64,000 nt of DNA from the NCBI GenBank assembly GCA_029582165.1, contig CM055870.1, forward strand, positions 15,854,832 through 15,918,831, given 5' to 3'. Positions 12,549 to 25,251 of the stretch are shown piece after piece; position 1 is the first letter of the stretch; each line of letters opens with the position of its first letter. The position numbers and the translations under genes were made by a program. The notes under the pieces are model-generated. The model saw nothing but the letters and a program-made list of their open reading frames with translations, made no database searches and was not told the DNA's origin. Origin of the DNA: Portulaca oleracea. Lineage: Eukaryota; Streptophyta; Magnoliopsida; Caryophyllales; Portulacaceae.

Positions 12549-12738
12549 CGTGTAGTAGTCCATAGTTTACAAACCTGAAACCTGACTGTAACTTATTAAG
12601 GAGCCAGGGCAATGTTCTTAAAATTTTGGAACAATTCCAAATATGTAAGGATAGGTTTCTAGAAAAATACTTTGAATTGGAACCAGAAACTTGTCTACCG
12701 GTTCAAGTTTCGAGTACTTGAAACCAGTTACCTAGAAC

Positions 12739-13537
12739 TAGACCTGGGCGCGGGGCGGGGCGGGCCGCGGGCCGCGGGCTGGGTCAGGCGGGCTGAAAAT
12801 TTGTGACCCGCGGCCCGAGCCCGGCCCGGCCCGGTCAGCGGATCAGCTGCCGGCCCGAGCCCTGATACGGTGGGTCGCGGAGCGGCAATTGTGCAACCTA
12901 GATTTATTTTTATAACACAAAACTTGAATATTCTATGCATTTAAGAGCTGATTTCAACAATAATTGACCGAATTCCATAACGCACAACCGACTGGATATA
13001 AATATATAACATTCAACATTCCGAAATTCAAACATAAAAAAAATTCGAAATTCAAATTGTTCTACAGAAGGGAGCTTGTTTAATCTCAAAAAGAAATATC
13101 AAATTCAAGTATAACAAACTTCATAAAAAAACCTTTATAAAAAAAAATTAAAAAAAACCATCACTCCATATTACTTCTACATAAGGGAGCTTGTTTAATC
13201 ACTCCATCATATAACAAACTTCATAAAAACACAGCTACTTAATCTTTAATTCTTTATATATAAAAGAAAAGGTTTCATACATTGGTATAATGGTATGTAC
13301 TGTGTACAGAAGAGAGCTTGTTAATTGTGATGTCGCTACTTAGAAGAACATTTAAAACTATTTTTAATATAAGTGATCGGGTCGATGGGTCGGGTCACAG
13401 ACCCTCGACCCGAGCCCGGCCCGTCTAATCTTCGGGGCCCCAGTCTTTACGGGCCGAGCCGGGCCACCAACAAAAAATGTGACCTTGACCCGCACTTTTT
13501 CGGGCCGGGCGGGTCCCCGGCCCATTGCCCGGGTCTA
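12739..13537. mobile_element. non-autonomous hAT element with GC-rich ends (799 bp)
   Basis: A perfect 8-bp duplication, cctagaac, flanks it (12731-12738 and 13538-13545), which is diagnostic of hAT. Terminal inverted repeats are tagacctgggc and, on the opposite strand, tagacccgggc. The outer 100-170 bp consist almost only of gggccg/cggccc/gggtc words, while the middle is AT-rich with repeated gagcttgtt blocks. There is no transposase ORF. Confidence 0.9.
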
Positions 13538-13810
13538 CCTAGAACCGATGAATACATATAACATAGAAGTTGGTTTTAATATAAATAAATGGTCATTAAA
13601 ATGTATTAAATTATTAGAAAACTGGATGTAATTCTTCATTTATCATTGTCAGTGCTACAATCAAGCGTAGGATTGTGGCAATCATAATTGGACGTTGTGG
13701 TATGTTTAGTGTTAAGTAGAAAATTTAGTATAGATTTTAATTTCTTTTTGTTCCTTAACCCAGCATGTAAGACCGTCATTGAGTTAGATATGTCAGAATC
13801 GTTTTAAGTG

Positions 13811-13975
13811 CAATTGTCCAATACCTCCAAAGTATAGTATATGATTGTCCAAGAAAAAAATTTAGTACATTATTGTCCAACACCCCCAACTTACAATATA
13901 TGATTGTCCAAGAAAAAGTTCAGTACATTATTGTCTAACATTCCCAAAGTACAGTGTATCAGCGTCCAACCCTAT
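13811..13975. repeat. imperfect tandem repeat, ~58-bp unit, 2.5 copies
   Basis: The pattern attgtccaa..cc(t/c)ccaa..gta(t/c)a(g/a)tatatgattgtcc recurs about every 58-60 bases. No coding content. Confidence 0.6.
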
Positions 13976-14653
13976 TTCTTAAAAACAATTACATGTCGGG
14001 AAACAAAATTTTCATAATCAACGGGTACCCTGTAACCAGAATTGGAACTGTGGGTAAGGGTAAGGTTTCTAAAATTAGTAACTTGTTCTAACGGGTAAGG
14101 GTCAGTTTCTTAATTATAGTACATGACATCTGGAACCGCGCAGCCCTATGTCCATGCGTGTAGGCAAAAATCCAGCTGCGGATAAACTCTTGTCAGTCAA
14201 ATTTAGTCAATGTCAAAATTTGGACGACAAGTTGATGCCCGAAACCAGGCTTTCATGTCTGACCAGGTCGAACAATTCAGTCGAAGTTAAATTGGGTCAA
14301 AATCGGGTTGCAACAATAGAAAAAAAGAGAAATTATTATATCCAAATATTCAGGCAAAATTAGGTTCGGGTAATAGAAAGAAGAGAAATATTATATCGGA
14401 ATATTCTGTAACGCCCCGACTTTTGGGGTATTACTTAGCAATATTTTAATCCATTTAATCTTGATTTAGCGGAAGCGTATTTAAAAGCCGAGAGCTTCAC
14501 GCCTCTTTCCCACGAGGAAAAGCAAGGCTTTTGCTATGGAAATAACTAAAATATAAATATATTTCATAAGGAAAATTTTGGGAAATAAAAAGGTTGTTCA
14601 ACTACAATGAAAATAGTAAAACGTACAGTCAAATTAAAGAGGTGAGCCATCTA

Positions 14654-14892
14654 CTACTCCCTCAGTTCTTTTTTATCTGTCATTTACGGTTTTCAGTGTC
14701 AATCTTTAATCAGTAATTTCTAATATAAAATTTTTATAAAAAAATATAATATTATACTTTTCTAATAGTATTTTTTATTACGAATCTAATGACATTAATT
14801 TTGTATGATAAATCATTATACAAATTAAGATATTAACGGTCAAAGTTTTTAACACAATTTTCAAGGCGACTGATAAATAAAAACGGAGGTAG
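14654..14892. mobile_element. Stowaway-like MITE (239 bp), nested
   Basis: Starts ctactccctcagttctt and ends with the inverted word ..aacggaggtag, with TA on both sides (14652-14653, 14893-14894). AT-rich and non-coding. It lies inside the 14407-17316 element. Confidence 0.75.
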
Positions 14893-15410
14893 TATTATTG
14901 AAACTTAAAACTAAAAAAACTATGTGTAGCGGCCTGATTTGCTATGTGAGTTATCCTTGCCACGAATCTGCCCAAAATGTACCGCTAATACCTAAAAACA
15001 ACACATTTGAAAAACATGGAGAAAAATGAGACGAAGCTCAATATATTCGACACTGTAATGTAAAAACGTTTAGAAACAAATAGTTTTATTGGGGCCCAGT
15101 GTAAATTCATTTTGAAATGAGGGAGAGGAGAAAATGCTCAAACAGTTCCAAGTTATTATCTGAATGTGGAACTCTGCCCAAATAATATTCATAAAATAAT
15201 AACAAAATGTAACAATGATGTTAAAATAGCGCAACAATGATTAGAACATAGACAAGTAGCAGACATTGGGTATCACATAAATAAATCAAACACAATATAA
15301 TTACACACAACGAATAAATATTAATTGTAACGATACTCAACGAACATTGCGATAGAGGTTAGTAATTGGATCTTGGACATCAGCGCCCCCTTCCGACACG
15401 GTTTCCCAAG

Positions 15411-15597
15411 GCACGTGCACTCGAGGACGGTCAACCCTCGATTAGGTAAAAGATAGACCATGAAGACGCATGTGTTCGAGCCGATCAACCCGATTATTGG
15501 CGATAACATTAAATGCTCTTACAGAACATGCACTCGATGACGGTCTACCCTCGATTAGGTAAAAGATAGACCATGAAAACGCATGTGTTCGGAACAT
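15411..15597. repeat. direct repeat, two ~70-bp copies
   Basis: The block from cactcgaggacggtcaaccc through acgcatgtgttcg (15418-15480) recurs as cactcgatgacggtctaccc.. (15531-15592). The copies differ at a few positions. Confidence 0.7.
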
Positions 15598-17749
15598 TAA
15601 ATGTTAGGTTTTCGAAAACGACAATGGGTGAGTCCACATATATTAGTCATAAAATCAACTTTGAAAAAAATAATAAAACAATAATTATTCATTTTGAGTT
15701 TTTATATTTAAGCAGTTTCGAAGGTTACAGTTATCGAAATATACCTGAGTTGGCGGATAAAATGAATAATAAATCTTCCCTTTAACTTGAGAAATCTGAT
15801 TGTATAAATATAAATACATAGTAATAATATTAATATTAAGAATGAATAATGGAGATAATTAGGAAATTTGGAGGAGGTAAAAATTTGAAAAGAAATTACC
15901 CAAAATGAAAGTATGGGTTGCTGAGAATTTTGGAGGCCCAAAGGAGAAAATGTTGGGTTTAATATAATTAAAAGGGCCTAAACCCTTTCTTCCCCTTATA
16001 TTTGAATTTGAATGTTCAAGCAAAAGAAATGGGAAACAGAGGAGATGGAGATTGGGCAGTAAAAGGGGCACGATGGGGAGGAGTGTGCTGGGCGGCGGCA
16101 GAGCTTGGCAGCAGGCGGCGAAGATGGTGGCGGCTGGTGGAGGTATCGCCGGCGACCAGGAAGACCGTCGCGGCAGGGTGGTCGGGGAGCTTGAGCCACG
16201 AAACAGAGGAGCAAGGAGGGGTTTTCTGGGTGTTTTCCGGCGACCTAATTGATGGGTTCCGGCGAATTATTGACTGGAAAAGGTAAGTACAAATTTATAT
16301 TGATGAATTTGGGTTATGGGTGTGAGTTTGGATTCGGTTTTTGGATGTTTATTGAGATGGATATGGATGAATTTTTGGGGATGGATGTGTCTAATTTTTG
16401 GTGTGATTTGGTGGCGGAAATGGTGATGGAGGTTGGTGGTCTGGACGGCGGTTTTCTGATGGCTATGGTGGTCGACGGTGGATGGAAAGGAGGTGGTCGG
16501 AAAAGATGAATGGTGGTGATGGGTGGTGCGATGGTGGTGGTTGAGAAGGAAAAAGAAGAAGAAGATGGTGATGGCATGGTGTTTGATGTTGATTGGATTG
16601 CTATTTATAGTTAATCTTTGCAGGTTGTTAGCTTGGATGAGTCATTACATTTTGGTGTGTTAAATGGAAAGAAGAAGAGCAATCCAATTTGACTACTTCA
16701 ATTGGGAAAGGAAGCCATGGAAAGGTGTATCAAAGGCTTGAGTAAGAAGATGGTGAATATGATAGGATCATAGGATGACACGGTGGTGGTGGAACTTTAG
16801 CTTTCATCAAAATCCAAGTAAAAGAAATATATTTACTATAATTATTAAGTAAAATATGGAAAATGTGAGAATATATAATAAAATACTTACTATTATTTTG
16901 TAAATGGATAAATAGAATGTGGAAAATGTGTGATGTATGTGAAATATAAAATAATATTACTACTTTGATAATTAAGAATAAAAAGGAATATATTTATAAG
17001 TATTATTGTGTACAAAATAAGGAAAATATGCATAGAAAGATTAATTTTAAAATAAAATTATGAAAAGAAAATATGTGAAATATATAAAATACTATACTAT
17101 TTTGTAAAATTTATATAAGTAAAACATGAAGAATGTGTGAAATAAATTAATTAATAAAATTCAAAATTATAAGAACTCCTATTTAACTATTGAAACTACT
17201 CATACTTGAGTAAATATAATTAATTGAAAAGTAAAGAAATTCAAATAATGTACTATAATTGAAATTAAGATTTTAATTAGCGTAATAAATAAAGTTTAAA
17301 AGTGCGGGGTGTTACATATTCCATTAATCTGGTCAATGTTAAAATCAGGTTCAGACTAAGCCAAAATTTTCTTGGATTGAACATATTCGAATACTCGGAT
17401 CAGATAAAATTTTGTCGAGCTACGATTCGTGTATGTGTGTTTGGACGGTGGGCAGTGGGTACTAGGGAATGATAAGTAGGCTAGTGGGTATGGAAACTAA
17501 CTTGGTTTAGAAGTTTCAACATTGAGGTTGTTATCTGTGAAAGGCTAGTAAAGGCCAAAAAAAAAAAGGATAAGAGTATTGAGCCCTGAACTAAGGGGTA
17601 ACAAACATCGCACACATGTAGAGCAGGGGAGTCCTACAAATATGCAAGGTTAAACTATAATAAGGGAAAGACAATAATAACTCACAATCCCAAAATAATA
17701 AATGATTCAACTCAACAAGAGTTTAAAAGAAGTATCCATAAATCCCAAA

Positions 17750-17974
17750 GGAGAATTTTAATTAGGAGTTGTGTTTTTGAGGCTTGTTGTCATGTGGGGT
17801 GCACTATCATTGAAGTGCTTCTCTTGTATCTTGCTTTGTGATGTTTCGTTGGCCTGTGTCCTCTCTGTGCGTTCTGAGTTGTCAGGTTGTTTTTTTGAGC
17901 TATTGGCTCTGCTTTGTTTGAAAGACTCTGTCTTTCCTGAATATAAGGGCTTGGTGCCTCAAATTCTCAAAAAA
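17750..17974 (+). mobile_element. short non-LTR retroposon (LINE 3' end or SINE-like)
   Basis: A T/G-rich ~225-bp segment ends in ctcaaaaaaaa and is flanked by the direct repeat aaatcccaaa (17740-17749 and 17975-17984). An A-tail directly followed by the duplication is typical of target-primed reverse transcription. The open frame at 17771-18028 lies in it and is not a gene. Confidence 0.5.
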
Positions 17975-17984
17975 AAATCCCAAA

Positions 17985-19737
17985 TCCCAACTACAAGTCT
18001 GAGCTCCAAAAGGTCCAACTTGACTTAAAATATAAATTCTACTAGTCCAAAGAATAAAAGTGTCGGCTCCAAAAATACAGACTTGGGATCAATGACCCTT
18101 CTCCTGAACAGTTATATACTGATAAGAGCAGAACTTTGAAAAAAAAATCAGAAGATGAAAGGATGAACTCATGAGCCCAATAACTCATGTAACACTGCTT
18201 TAGCTGGGTTTGGCATGCAGGTACAACATAGATTGAGTTAGAGTTCACAATTAAATAACTGACAACACATGAATGAGTTTTACAAACACTTAACTTGCTC
18301 AATACTCCAAAAGATGCAATAGTTTCTATCAAACAAATTGCCTTTAGAATAGCACAACATACATCAAAACAAAGCAATCCAAAATCACAATTTACAAATT
18401 CAGATTAACAAGTCACAATATTTAGGACCAAGGTCACTATTGACCAAGTGACAAGGGCAACAATGAGCCACTATTGATCCAATGAAGGGGCAATGATAGG
18501 AACACATATCACACAATTGGGCCCAATGGAATACAAATACACAATGATGCACAGTATAAGTTGACCGATAGGTCCAGTGCATACCTTAGCTGACTAAGGA
18601 AGAAGGCGTAGCCCAAAAACAAAACATGTAATTGGAATATTATAATATACAAACAATACCCAGTCAAGTAATTTTAAATAGCAATAAATCAAACTCACAA
18701 AGATACTTACACAAACGGATGATTCAAATAATTCAAATACCAAAACTATCACTCGAAATGACTAATTTGCAACTGCATAAGTCAAATCGTCACAAAGCCT
18801 CACTTGGTGTATAAAGGGCAAAATATAAATACAACTTTTAAAATTAACGTCAAATGACACTTTGCAAACACATGAATCAATATGGAGACAATTTAACCTT
18901 TCAATAGAATTATAACCAAATATAATGTACTTAAACAATAACATGCTAATCTGATTTAATAAAATCACTTTATGAAAAGGCACTATACAAAATAATATTT
19001 TGGGCACAAAAGAAGACTGAAAAAGTATCACACCACTTATCTGACACATCCAAAAACAAATAGGTCAACTCCACAACTTAGACAATACCTATAATTCAAA
19101 AGAAGCTTCTATATCAACATATATCACACTAAAGCACTAGTCCTTAAATTTTTTGAAATCCTTAATTTCCAAGTAATAATTTACGAACTTTTTGCATGAC
19201 TAAAACAGTACAGTAGAACTGCAATAGAAGACTAGTAATAGGAAATAGGATAAAAAAATTATCTTGTTAGTTCCTAATTAAGCTATTCAGGGCTACAAAA
19301 ATATGGAAGAGATTCTTGTATGTCCTATTCTTGATGCTATTGCATAATCCATCAAATCATCATATTAATATCTTGGTAACAAAAGAAACGACTCGAAAGT
19401 CCTCATTTTTTCCCTAATCATACTGTTGACTTACATATTCCTTTGATTAAAATACAATTAACTTCTCCAAAACTATTATGTATTGGTGGCTGCAAAGATG
19501 ACCCAACTATTATTGATTCTCTCCACCAATTCATTAGAATTTCACAAAGATGGATTTCAAGTACCATGAAAATCAACAAACTCCACCGCAAAAGTTGCAA
19601 CCACAATAATTACTCCAGAATAAGATTCACAGTTCATGTAATTGGACCCAAGATTTGGAATTTAGCCATTCACACATTGAACTAGTACAAGATCGATTAT
19701 GGAACTGTTAAAATAAAGGACAAATCAAGTTAGCATG
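17985..19737. other. AT-rich intergenic stretch
   Basis: No exon structure, RNA gene or recognisable element ends were found on either strand. Open frames are short and of low-complexity composition. Confidence 0.4.
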
Positions 19738-19880
19738 TGTAAAGAAGTAGAACATGAAAGAATTTGTGATTGCATTAACCTTGAGAAGAGCTCTTTATAG
19801 GAGTTGTATATGTACAAGCTAGGTTAACTAACTCTAACAACTTACAACAAAGCGAGTAGCAACTCCACAACTACTTTACA
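19738..19880 (-). repeat. 3' LTR of second Copia element
   Basis: Direct repeat of 23780-23927, ~143 bp, with 7-bp inverted ends TGTAAAG/CTTTACA. A poly-C polypurine tract follows at 19882-19894. Confidence 0.85.
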
Positions 19881-22128
19881 TCCCCCCCCCCCCTCAAGGT
19901 AGGATTGGTGGTGAATCAAGCAATCCTAGCCTTGAAGATAGATACTGGTGTTGAGCTTTTCAAAGCGGTTTAGTCATTAGATCAACTAGCTGCTCATGTG
20001 ATGAGATGTGTTGAGTTTGTATGAAGCCTTCAAGGACCTAGTCTCTGGTATAATGGCAATCAATGTTCAAGTGTTTGGTCTTCTCATGGAACACAGGATT
20101 GGCAGCAATATAAATAGTTGCCTGATTATCATAAAAGAGGGTGATAGAAAGAGGAGATGGTTCATGAAAATCTCCCAGAAGATGTTGGAACCATTCAAGC
20201 TCAGATGTCGTGGCTGACATGCCCCTATACTTTGTCCCGGCAGATGATTTTGCTACAACTTTATGTTTCTTTGTTTTCCATAAAAACAAAGAATCTCCCA
20301 AAAATACACAAAACCAGTCAAAGGCCTGGCAAAAACCGGCAAGCTCCCCAATCAGCATCTGAATAAGCCCGAACAATGCAATCACTTTCCTTAGGATAAA
20401 AAAAATCCTTTATTGATGGTACCCTTCAAGTATTTGAGAACATGGAGGGCTGCATCATAATAGGGTTGTCTAGGACTTTAAAGGAATTGACTGAGATGTT
20501 TTATGGAGTACGAGATGTCAAGCCTAGTAACTGTAAGGTACAAAAGCCTCCCAACCAATCTCCTGTATTTCTTTAGATCATCTAGAAGATCACCTTCATC
20601 TGTGGACAACTTCAGTCCTTTGGAACAGGGAAAGAAGAGGACTTAACTCTTGTCATTCCTGCATCAGACAAAATGTCAAGAATGTACTTCATTTGATTCA
20701 AAAGAGTCCCAGTCGAGGACCTTGCTATCTCAATTACCAGGAAGTACTGAGCCAACCCAAGATCCTTGATAGTAAAGGCACTATGAAGAGCCTGTTTTAA
20801 CTCATAAATCCTTGAAATGTCACTACCAGTGACTAATAAGTCATCCATGTACACCAAAACAAAGATGCATATGCCATTGGAAAACTTAGAAAACAAAGAG
20901 TAATCACTCCTTGATTGAACAAACCCACGATTCTTCAAGAACTTAGTCACTCAAGATTCCATTGCCGGGAAGCTTGTTTCAAACCATATAAGGATCTTTG
21001 TAATTTACATACCTCCCTTGACTTTGCTGCAAAATACCCTTCAAAAGGCACCATGTAAACATCCTCATCAATAAAGCCATGTAGTAAGGCATTGTTAATA
21101 TCAAGTTGATGCAAGGACCAATCTTTAGCTGTAGCCAAAGCAATAAAAACACGAACTGTGGTAAGTTTGGCAACATGTGAAAAGGTATGTTTATATTCCT
21201 TATCCTTAACTTGTTCAAACCCCCGATCACTAGTCGAGCCTTGTGTCTTTCTACAAAACCATAAGCCCTATACTTGGTTTTGTAGACCGAGGTCAAGGCC
21301 TTCTTCCCAGCTGGTAATGTAGTCAAAATCCAGGTGTGGTTTCGTTCCAAAGCCAACAATTCTTGTTCCATTGCTTGTACCCATTCACTGTGCTGTTTAG
21401 CTTGATAATAACTACTAGGCCCAGGACATTGTAGCACAAACATAAGGGGTGTAATGTAAGATGAAGACAATTGTGCTAGATTTGAAAAAGAAAGGAGGGA
21501 TAGGTTTGAAGAAAGAGATTGAGTGAAGGTAAATTGATTGTTAATAGAATGAACAATAGTAGAAGAATTACCAGCTACCTTAGAGGTGGAAGGATAAGTA
21601 AAATCTTTCATCCAACCTGGAGGTACTTTTACTCGATTAGATCTTCTGAGAATAGGAGCTTTAGCATCTGAAATATGAATTGTAGAAGGTGGTGCAATTT
21701 CAGTAGTAGAGTTGGGTGATTGAGAATTGGACGGAGAATAGTGATCTGTAGGCTGAATAGGAGAAAAATAGTCAATAGTTTGAATAGTACGAGAAAAGGT
21801 GTGGTCATCAAGAATGCCAAAACCCAGTGTGCAAACATGTATGATATGATGTGAAGAGGAACCAGAAGAAGTGGCAGAACAACTGGTGTTTGTTTGAAAG
21901 AAAAATACATTTTCTGAAAAAAGAACATCTTTGCCGTGAAATATTTGGTGAGTGTTTAAATCATAAAGTTTGTATCCCTTGAAGCCATAAGTATATCCAA
22001 GTAAAATGCATTTTCTTGTGCTAGGATCAAACTTTTCATTGACGGTCATGTCTTTTGCAAAACACAAGCACCATATTACTCGTAAATCATGATAATCAAG
22101 AGGCTTTCCATACAAGATTTCAAAAGGT

Positions 22129-22337
22129 GATTTCCATTTTAAATTCTCCATAGGCAACAAATTGATGATGTGTGTTGCTGCTAAGATACATCCCCCCCAA
22201 TAATACTTAGGTAAATGGGCATGAAAACATGATTTCCATTTAAAATTCTCCATAGGCAACAAATTGATGATGTGTGTTGCTGCTAAGATACATTCCCCCC
22301 CTCCCCCAATAATATTTAGGTAAATGGGCATGAAAAC

Positions 22338-22340
<3 letters not shown>
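22129..22340. repeat. 102-bp tandem duplication inside Copia pol
   Basis: The block starting gatttccatttt..aaattctcc at 22129 is repeated from 22231 with few changes; the second copy has a longer C run. It duplicates the integrase C-terminal segment (HIINLLPMEN twice in translation). Confidence 0.85.

Positions 22341-22343
<3 letters not shown>

Positions 22344-22377
<34 letters not shown>
22344..22377. repeat. (TA)n microsatellite
   Basis: About 17 TA units at the junction between the duplicated pol segment and the inserted hAT-like fragment. Confidence 0.9.
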
Positions 22378-22378
<1 letters not shown>

Positions 22379-22479
22379 ATTTTTAAAAAATTGCACACAC
22401 ATAGTGGGAACTAGCAAGTAAAAAAAAAATTACACAAACACAGTCGGAACTGAACTTGATTTTTTTTTTGGGTCGATTG

Positions 22480-22679
22480 AATGATAATTTTTTAATTTTG
22501 ATGGAAATAAAGGCGGTTCCGGTTAACCGGTGATACCGCACCGTTAAAATCCGGTGCACCGATTTAAAAAACCGGGTGTTCCGGTTACGGTTCTGGTTTA
22601 CGGTTTTGGAAAACCATTTCGGCCAGTGCACCGCTTCGTGAAACCGTCACCGCATCGAACCGCACAGTGAACACCCCTA
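22480..22679. mobile_element. truncated hAT-like fragment (CCGGTT words)
   Basis: The right end read on the minus strand is TAGGGGTGTTCAC, a common hAT terminus. It is followed inward by repeated ggttccgg/accggtt/gcggtt words on both strands. No matching left terminus is seen, so this is a partial copy within the Copia gag remnant. Confidence 0.55.
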
Positions 22680-23779
22680 CTCTTATCTTGCTCTTGTATC
22701 TGTTTTTGTCATACCAATCTAGAAACCCATGGATGAGGAAACACCGATCAATGGTATGGCTAGTTCTATTGCAATGTGCTCAATATTTGTTGTTCTTCAT
22801 ATTCTTTGAATCCCTTTTGTTCTTGGAAGGTTCAGACCCTCCATATCCTCAAGCAAGCAAAGTAGCGGAATCAGCTTCTTGAACACCAGATTGCATTCTG
22901 CTAATAACTGCAGCAATTTCTTTGTTGATAGGAAAATTTCCAATGATTTTCTTCTGTTGCTCAACTCGCTCAATCATCTGACAAGCTTTATTAATTGATG
23001 GTGAAGGATCTATGAGAAAGATATGTCCTTTGATAGCATCATAACTATCATTAAGATGCAAGAGAAATTGCATCAGCTTTTGTCTCTGATCCTACTCATA
23101 AGTTCCTTTAATAACTTTGCAATCTGGATGCACTGGATTACAATCACACAGAGGGATGCCACTTAAATCACCAAGTTCATCCCACAACCTCTTCAATTTT
23201 GTGTAATAAACCGCAACGTACCTGTCATTTCCTTGAAACAATTCAATTTCTCCTTGTATTTTAAACAACAATGGACCATTGCTTTGCCCAAATCTCTCAG
23301 ATAATTCACTCCATTAGTTTTGAGCAGAATCCACACATATGAAGGCATCAGATAAAGTAGGTCCTATGGAATTCAAGATCCAACTAACCACCATACTGTC
23401 ACACCTTAACCACTGTTCATAAGTTGGATCAGTGAAAGAAGGTTTGACACATTTACCATTGATGAGTCCTAACTTCACCTTAGTACGAAGACCGTTCTTC
23501 ACTGCCTTGCTCCACTGATGGAAATTTGTGCCATTCATCATGACATTGGTCAGCTTCATTCCTAGATGGTCTGATGTTGCAAATACAGAGGATCCGCATT
23601 GTAATTGTCTATTCAGTTGTTGACAACAACCATGGCAAAAGCACACAACAATGAAGAGGAAAAGAGAGATTGAAATGATCAAATGCAATCAAGATCGACA
23701 CTAATCAAAATGATCAAGGTGCGATCGAATTGATTGAATTATCAAGAAGAACCAGAAGGGAGCCTAATTTTTAATACCA

Positions 23780-23927
23780 TGTAAAGAAGTAGAACAGAGA
23801 GAATGAGAGAATTTGTGATTGCATTAACTTGAGAAGAGCTATGTACATGAGGTGTATATATACAAGCTAGGCTAACTAACTCTAACAACTTACAACAAAC
23901 CAGTAACAACTCTATAACCACTTTACA
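23780..23927 (-). repeat. 5' LTR of second Copia element
   Basis: Direct repeat of 19738-19880. The LTR is short (148 bp), with CTTTACA/TGTAAAG ends. Confidence 0.85.
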
Positions 23928-23932
23928 ACATG

Positions 23933-24452
23933 CGGTGGGATTAAAGGTAAGATTGAGTTGGGATAGATAGTTATTGTCTAATGCTTAGCAATCTAGTCGA
24001 CAAAGAATAGGTCAATTGCTGGAATAAGAGATGTAACAGGCGTAAACCTTGAAGTTCCTAGCAAATGGATTCGTCTTCCTTCTCAGTCTTCTCTATATTT
24101 GTGACTAGCGGCGAGAGACACCGTATTATTTTATGAGGAGTTAGGTATAAATATAGAGAGAGTCTAGGTTGATTAGAGTTTAATTCCCACAAAACTACAT
24201 AGGGGTCAAAATAAAAAAAAGATGATAATAATATATTATTTTTTTTCTTCTCGGAACAGACTATTTCATACTTCCCTCCTTTAAAAATGTTTTGTCTTCA
24301 AAACTTATCAACATTCTATTAATGCCATAAACTTACAACTAAAAATATATTGAATGACACGTAACATTTATTAAATTGCAGTTATTGTGAAACGGAAGTA
24401 GTAACCACCACAGTTATTTTTAAAATTAGAAATAATTATGCCAATATATATA
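23933..24452. other. AT-rich intergenic stretch
   Basis: Nothing coding or repetitive was recognised. The last nine bases (atatatata) are the left target duplication of the following Mutator-like element. Confidence 0.4.
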
Positions 24453-25182
24453 GGAAAATGCATTTTAAAAATCCCAAACTTTACAGGTTGTTTGTCCGAA
24501 TATCTCAAACTTCATGTTTGAGTCGTTCCGACCCGAAGTATGGGAGTGGTATTTGTGAATGACCCACCACCAAGTCAAGTAAAATTTGACTCGCCGGAAA
24601 GATGACATGTACCGGTGTACGACGACATTGGCTTACGTGGCACATTAATTAGCATTGACCTACTTCAATTGTCCACATAGGTCAAAAAAACACATGCCTC
24701 TCACATTATCTCACGGGGTAATTGGATTCTAATAATACGAACTTTGGGCCATATAAGACTTAATAATACGAACTTTTGATTTGATTCTTAATAATACGAA
24801 CTTTGACCCCCTGTTGGATACAGTAACACGCCACCGAGTTAGTGATTATTTGACTCGCCGGAAAGATAAGTTGGCAGGCAAGGCATGTGTTCTTCCTTGT
24901 TTGACCTTGCCAACTCATCATTTGACCCTAAAAAAATGCCATGTCAGCCCTCTTCTTCATCTTCCTCCCTCTTTCTCTCTCCTCTGTCTCTCTCTATCTC
25001 GATTTCCAGCTAGCCCCCTCCCCCCTTCAATGGCTGCCATAATATTTTCCCCCATTACCTCATAAATCGAGTACTGTTGAACAATAAACCCAACAAACTT
25101 GACTAATCATCAGAAAAATTCAATCCTTTCTCAATTAGGATATACCCATCTCCCAGAATCACAGAAAAAGGGAGCAGAAGAT

Positions 25183-25251
<69 letters not shown>

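Larger units (their letters stand above)
14407..17316. mobile_element. 2.9-kb non-coding LTR-type element or solo LTR
   Basis: Begins TGTAACGCCCCGACTTTT and ends with the near-complementary AGTGCGGGGTGTTACA. It is flanked by a perfect 5-bp duplication, tattc (14402-14406 and 17317-17321). TG..CA ends and a 5-bp duplication are LTR-retrotransposon features. No internal LTR pair and no gag/pol sequence was found, so a large solo LTR is the simplest reading. The GC-rich stretch 16030-16520 and a direct repeat at 15411-15595 lie inside. A similar terminus with the shared word ttagcggaag starts at 63230. Confidence 0.75.
14148..17425. mobile_element. hAT-like word-rich element, split by an LTR-type insertion
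   Basis: The left part (about 14148-14406) starts near gtaggcaaaaatcc; the right part (17322 to about 17425) ends near a tagctcgacaaaatttt terminus on the other strand. Both share the composition and terminal words of the 12260 and 37374 copies. The two halves are continuous once the 14407-17316 insertion and one target copy are discounted. Outer limits are approximate. Confidence 0.5.
20038..23688 (-). pseudogene. Copia gag-pol remnant
   Basis: Gag pieces lie at 23688-23314 (NGTNFHQW, then WLRCDSMVVSWILNS) and 23073-22849, and a zinc-knuckle-region remnant (LDWYDKNRY) near 22700-22730. Protease and most of integrase are missing. Between 22331 and 20979 there is the integrase end (HIINLLP, PFEILYG) and the RT start (EWVQAMEQELLALERNHTW). 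RT continues in a shifted frame at 21138-20947 (LDINNALLHG) and 20950-20612 (YMDD intact). RNase H lies at 20385-20038 (CHYTRD end). At least three frame breaks, a 102-bp internal duplication and an inserted hAT fragment make it non-functional. Confidence 0.88.
19738..23927 (-). mobile_element. second Ty1/copia element, strongly degraded
   Basis: Short LTRs (19738-19880 and 23780-23927) start TGTAAAG and end CTTTACA. Flanks are gcatg and acatg, a 4-of-5 match for a target duplication. A long C run beside the left LTR is the minus-strand polypurine tract. A weak tgg-tatta primer site lies beside the right LTR. The LTRs differ by several indels and substitutions, so this copy is older than the first Copia element. 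Confidence 0.88.

Noticed and set aside
16002..16577. Overlapping open frames on both strands, GC-rich, apparently coding
   Set aside because: Low-complexity Gly/Trp or Ser/Pro/Thr translations inside the 14407-17316 LTR-type element; no family resemblance or splice structure.
17771..18028. 85-aa ORF with hydrophobic residues
   Set aside because: Lies in a retroposon flanked by a short duplication and an A-tail.
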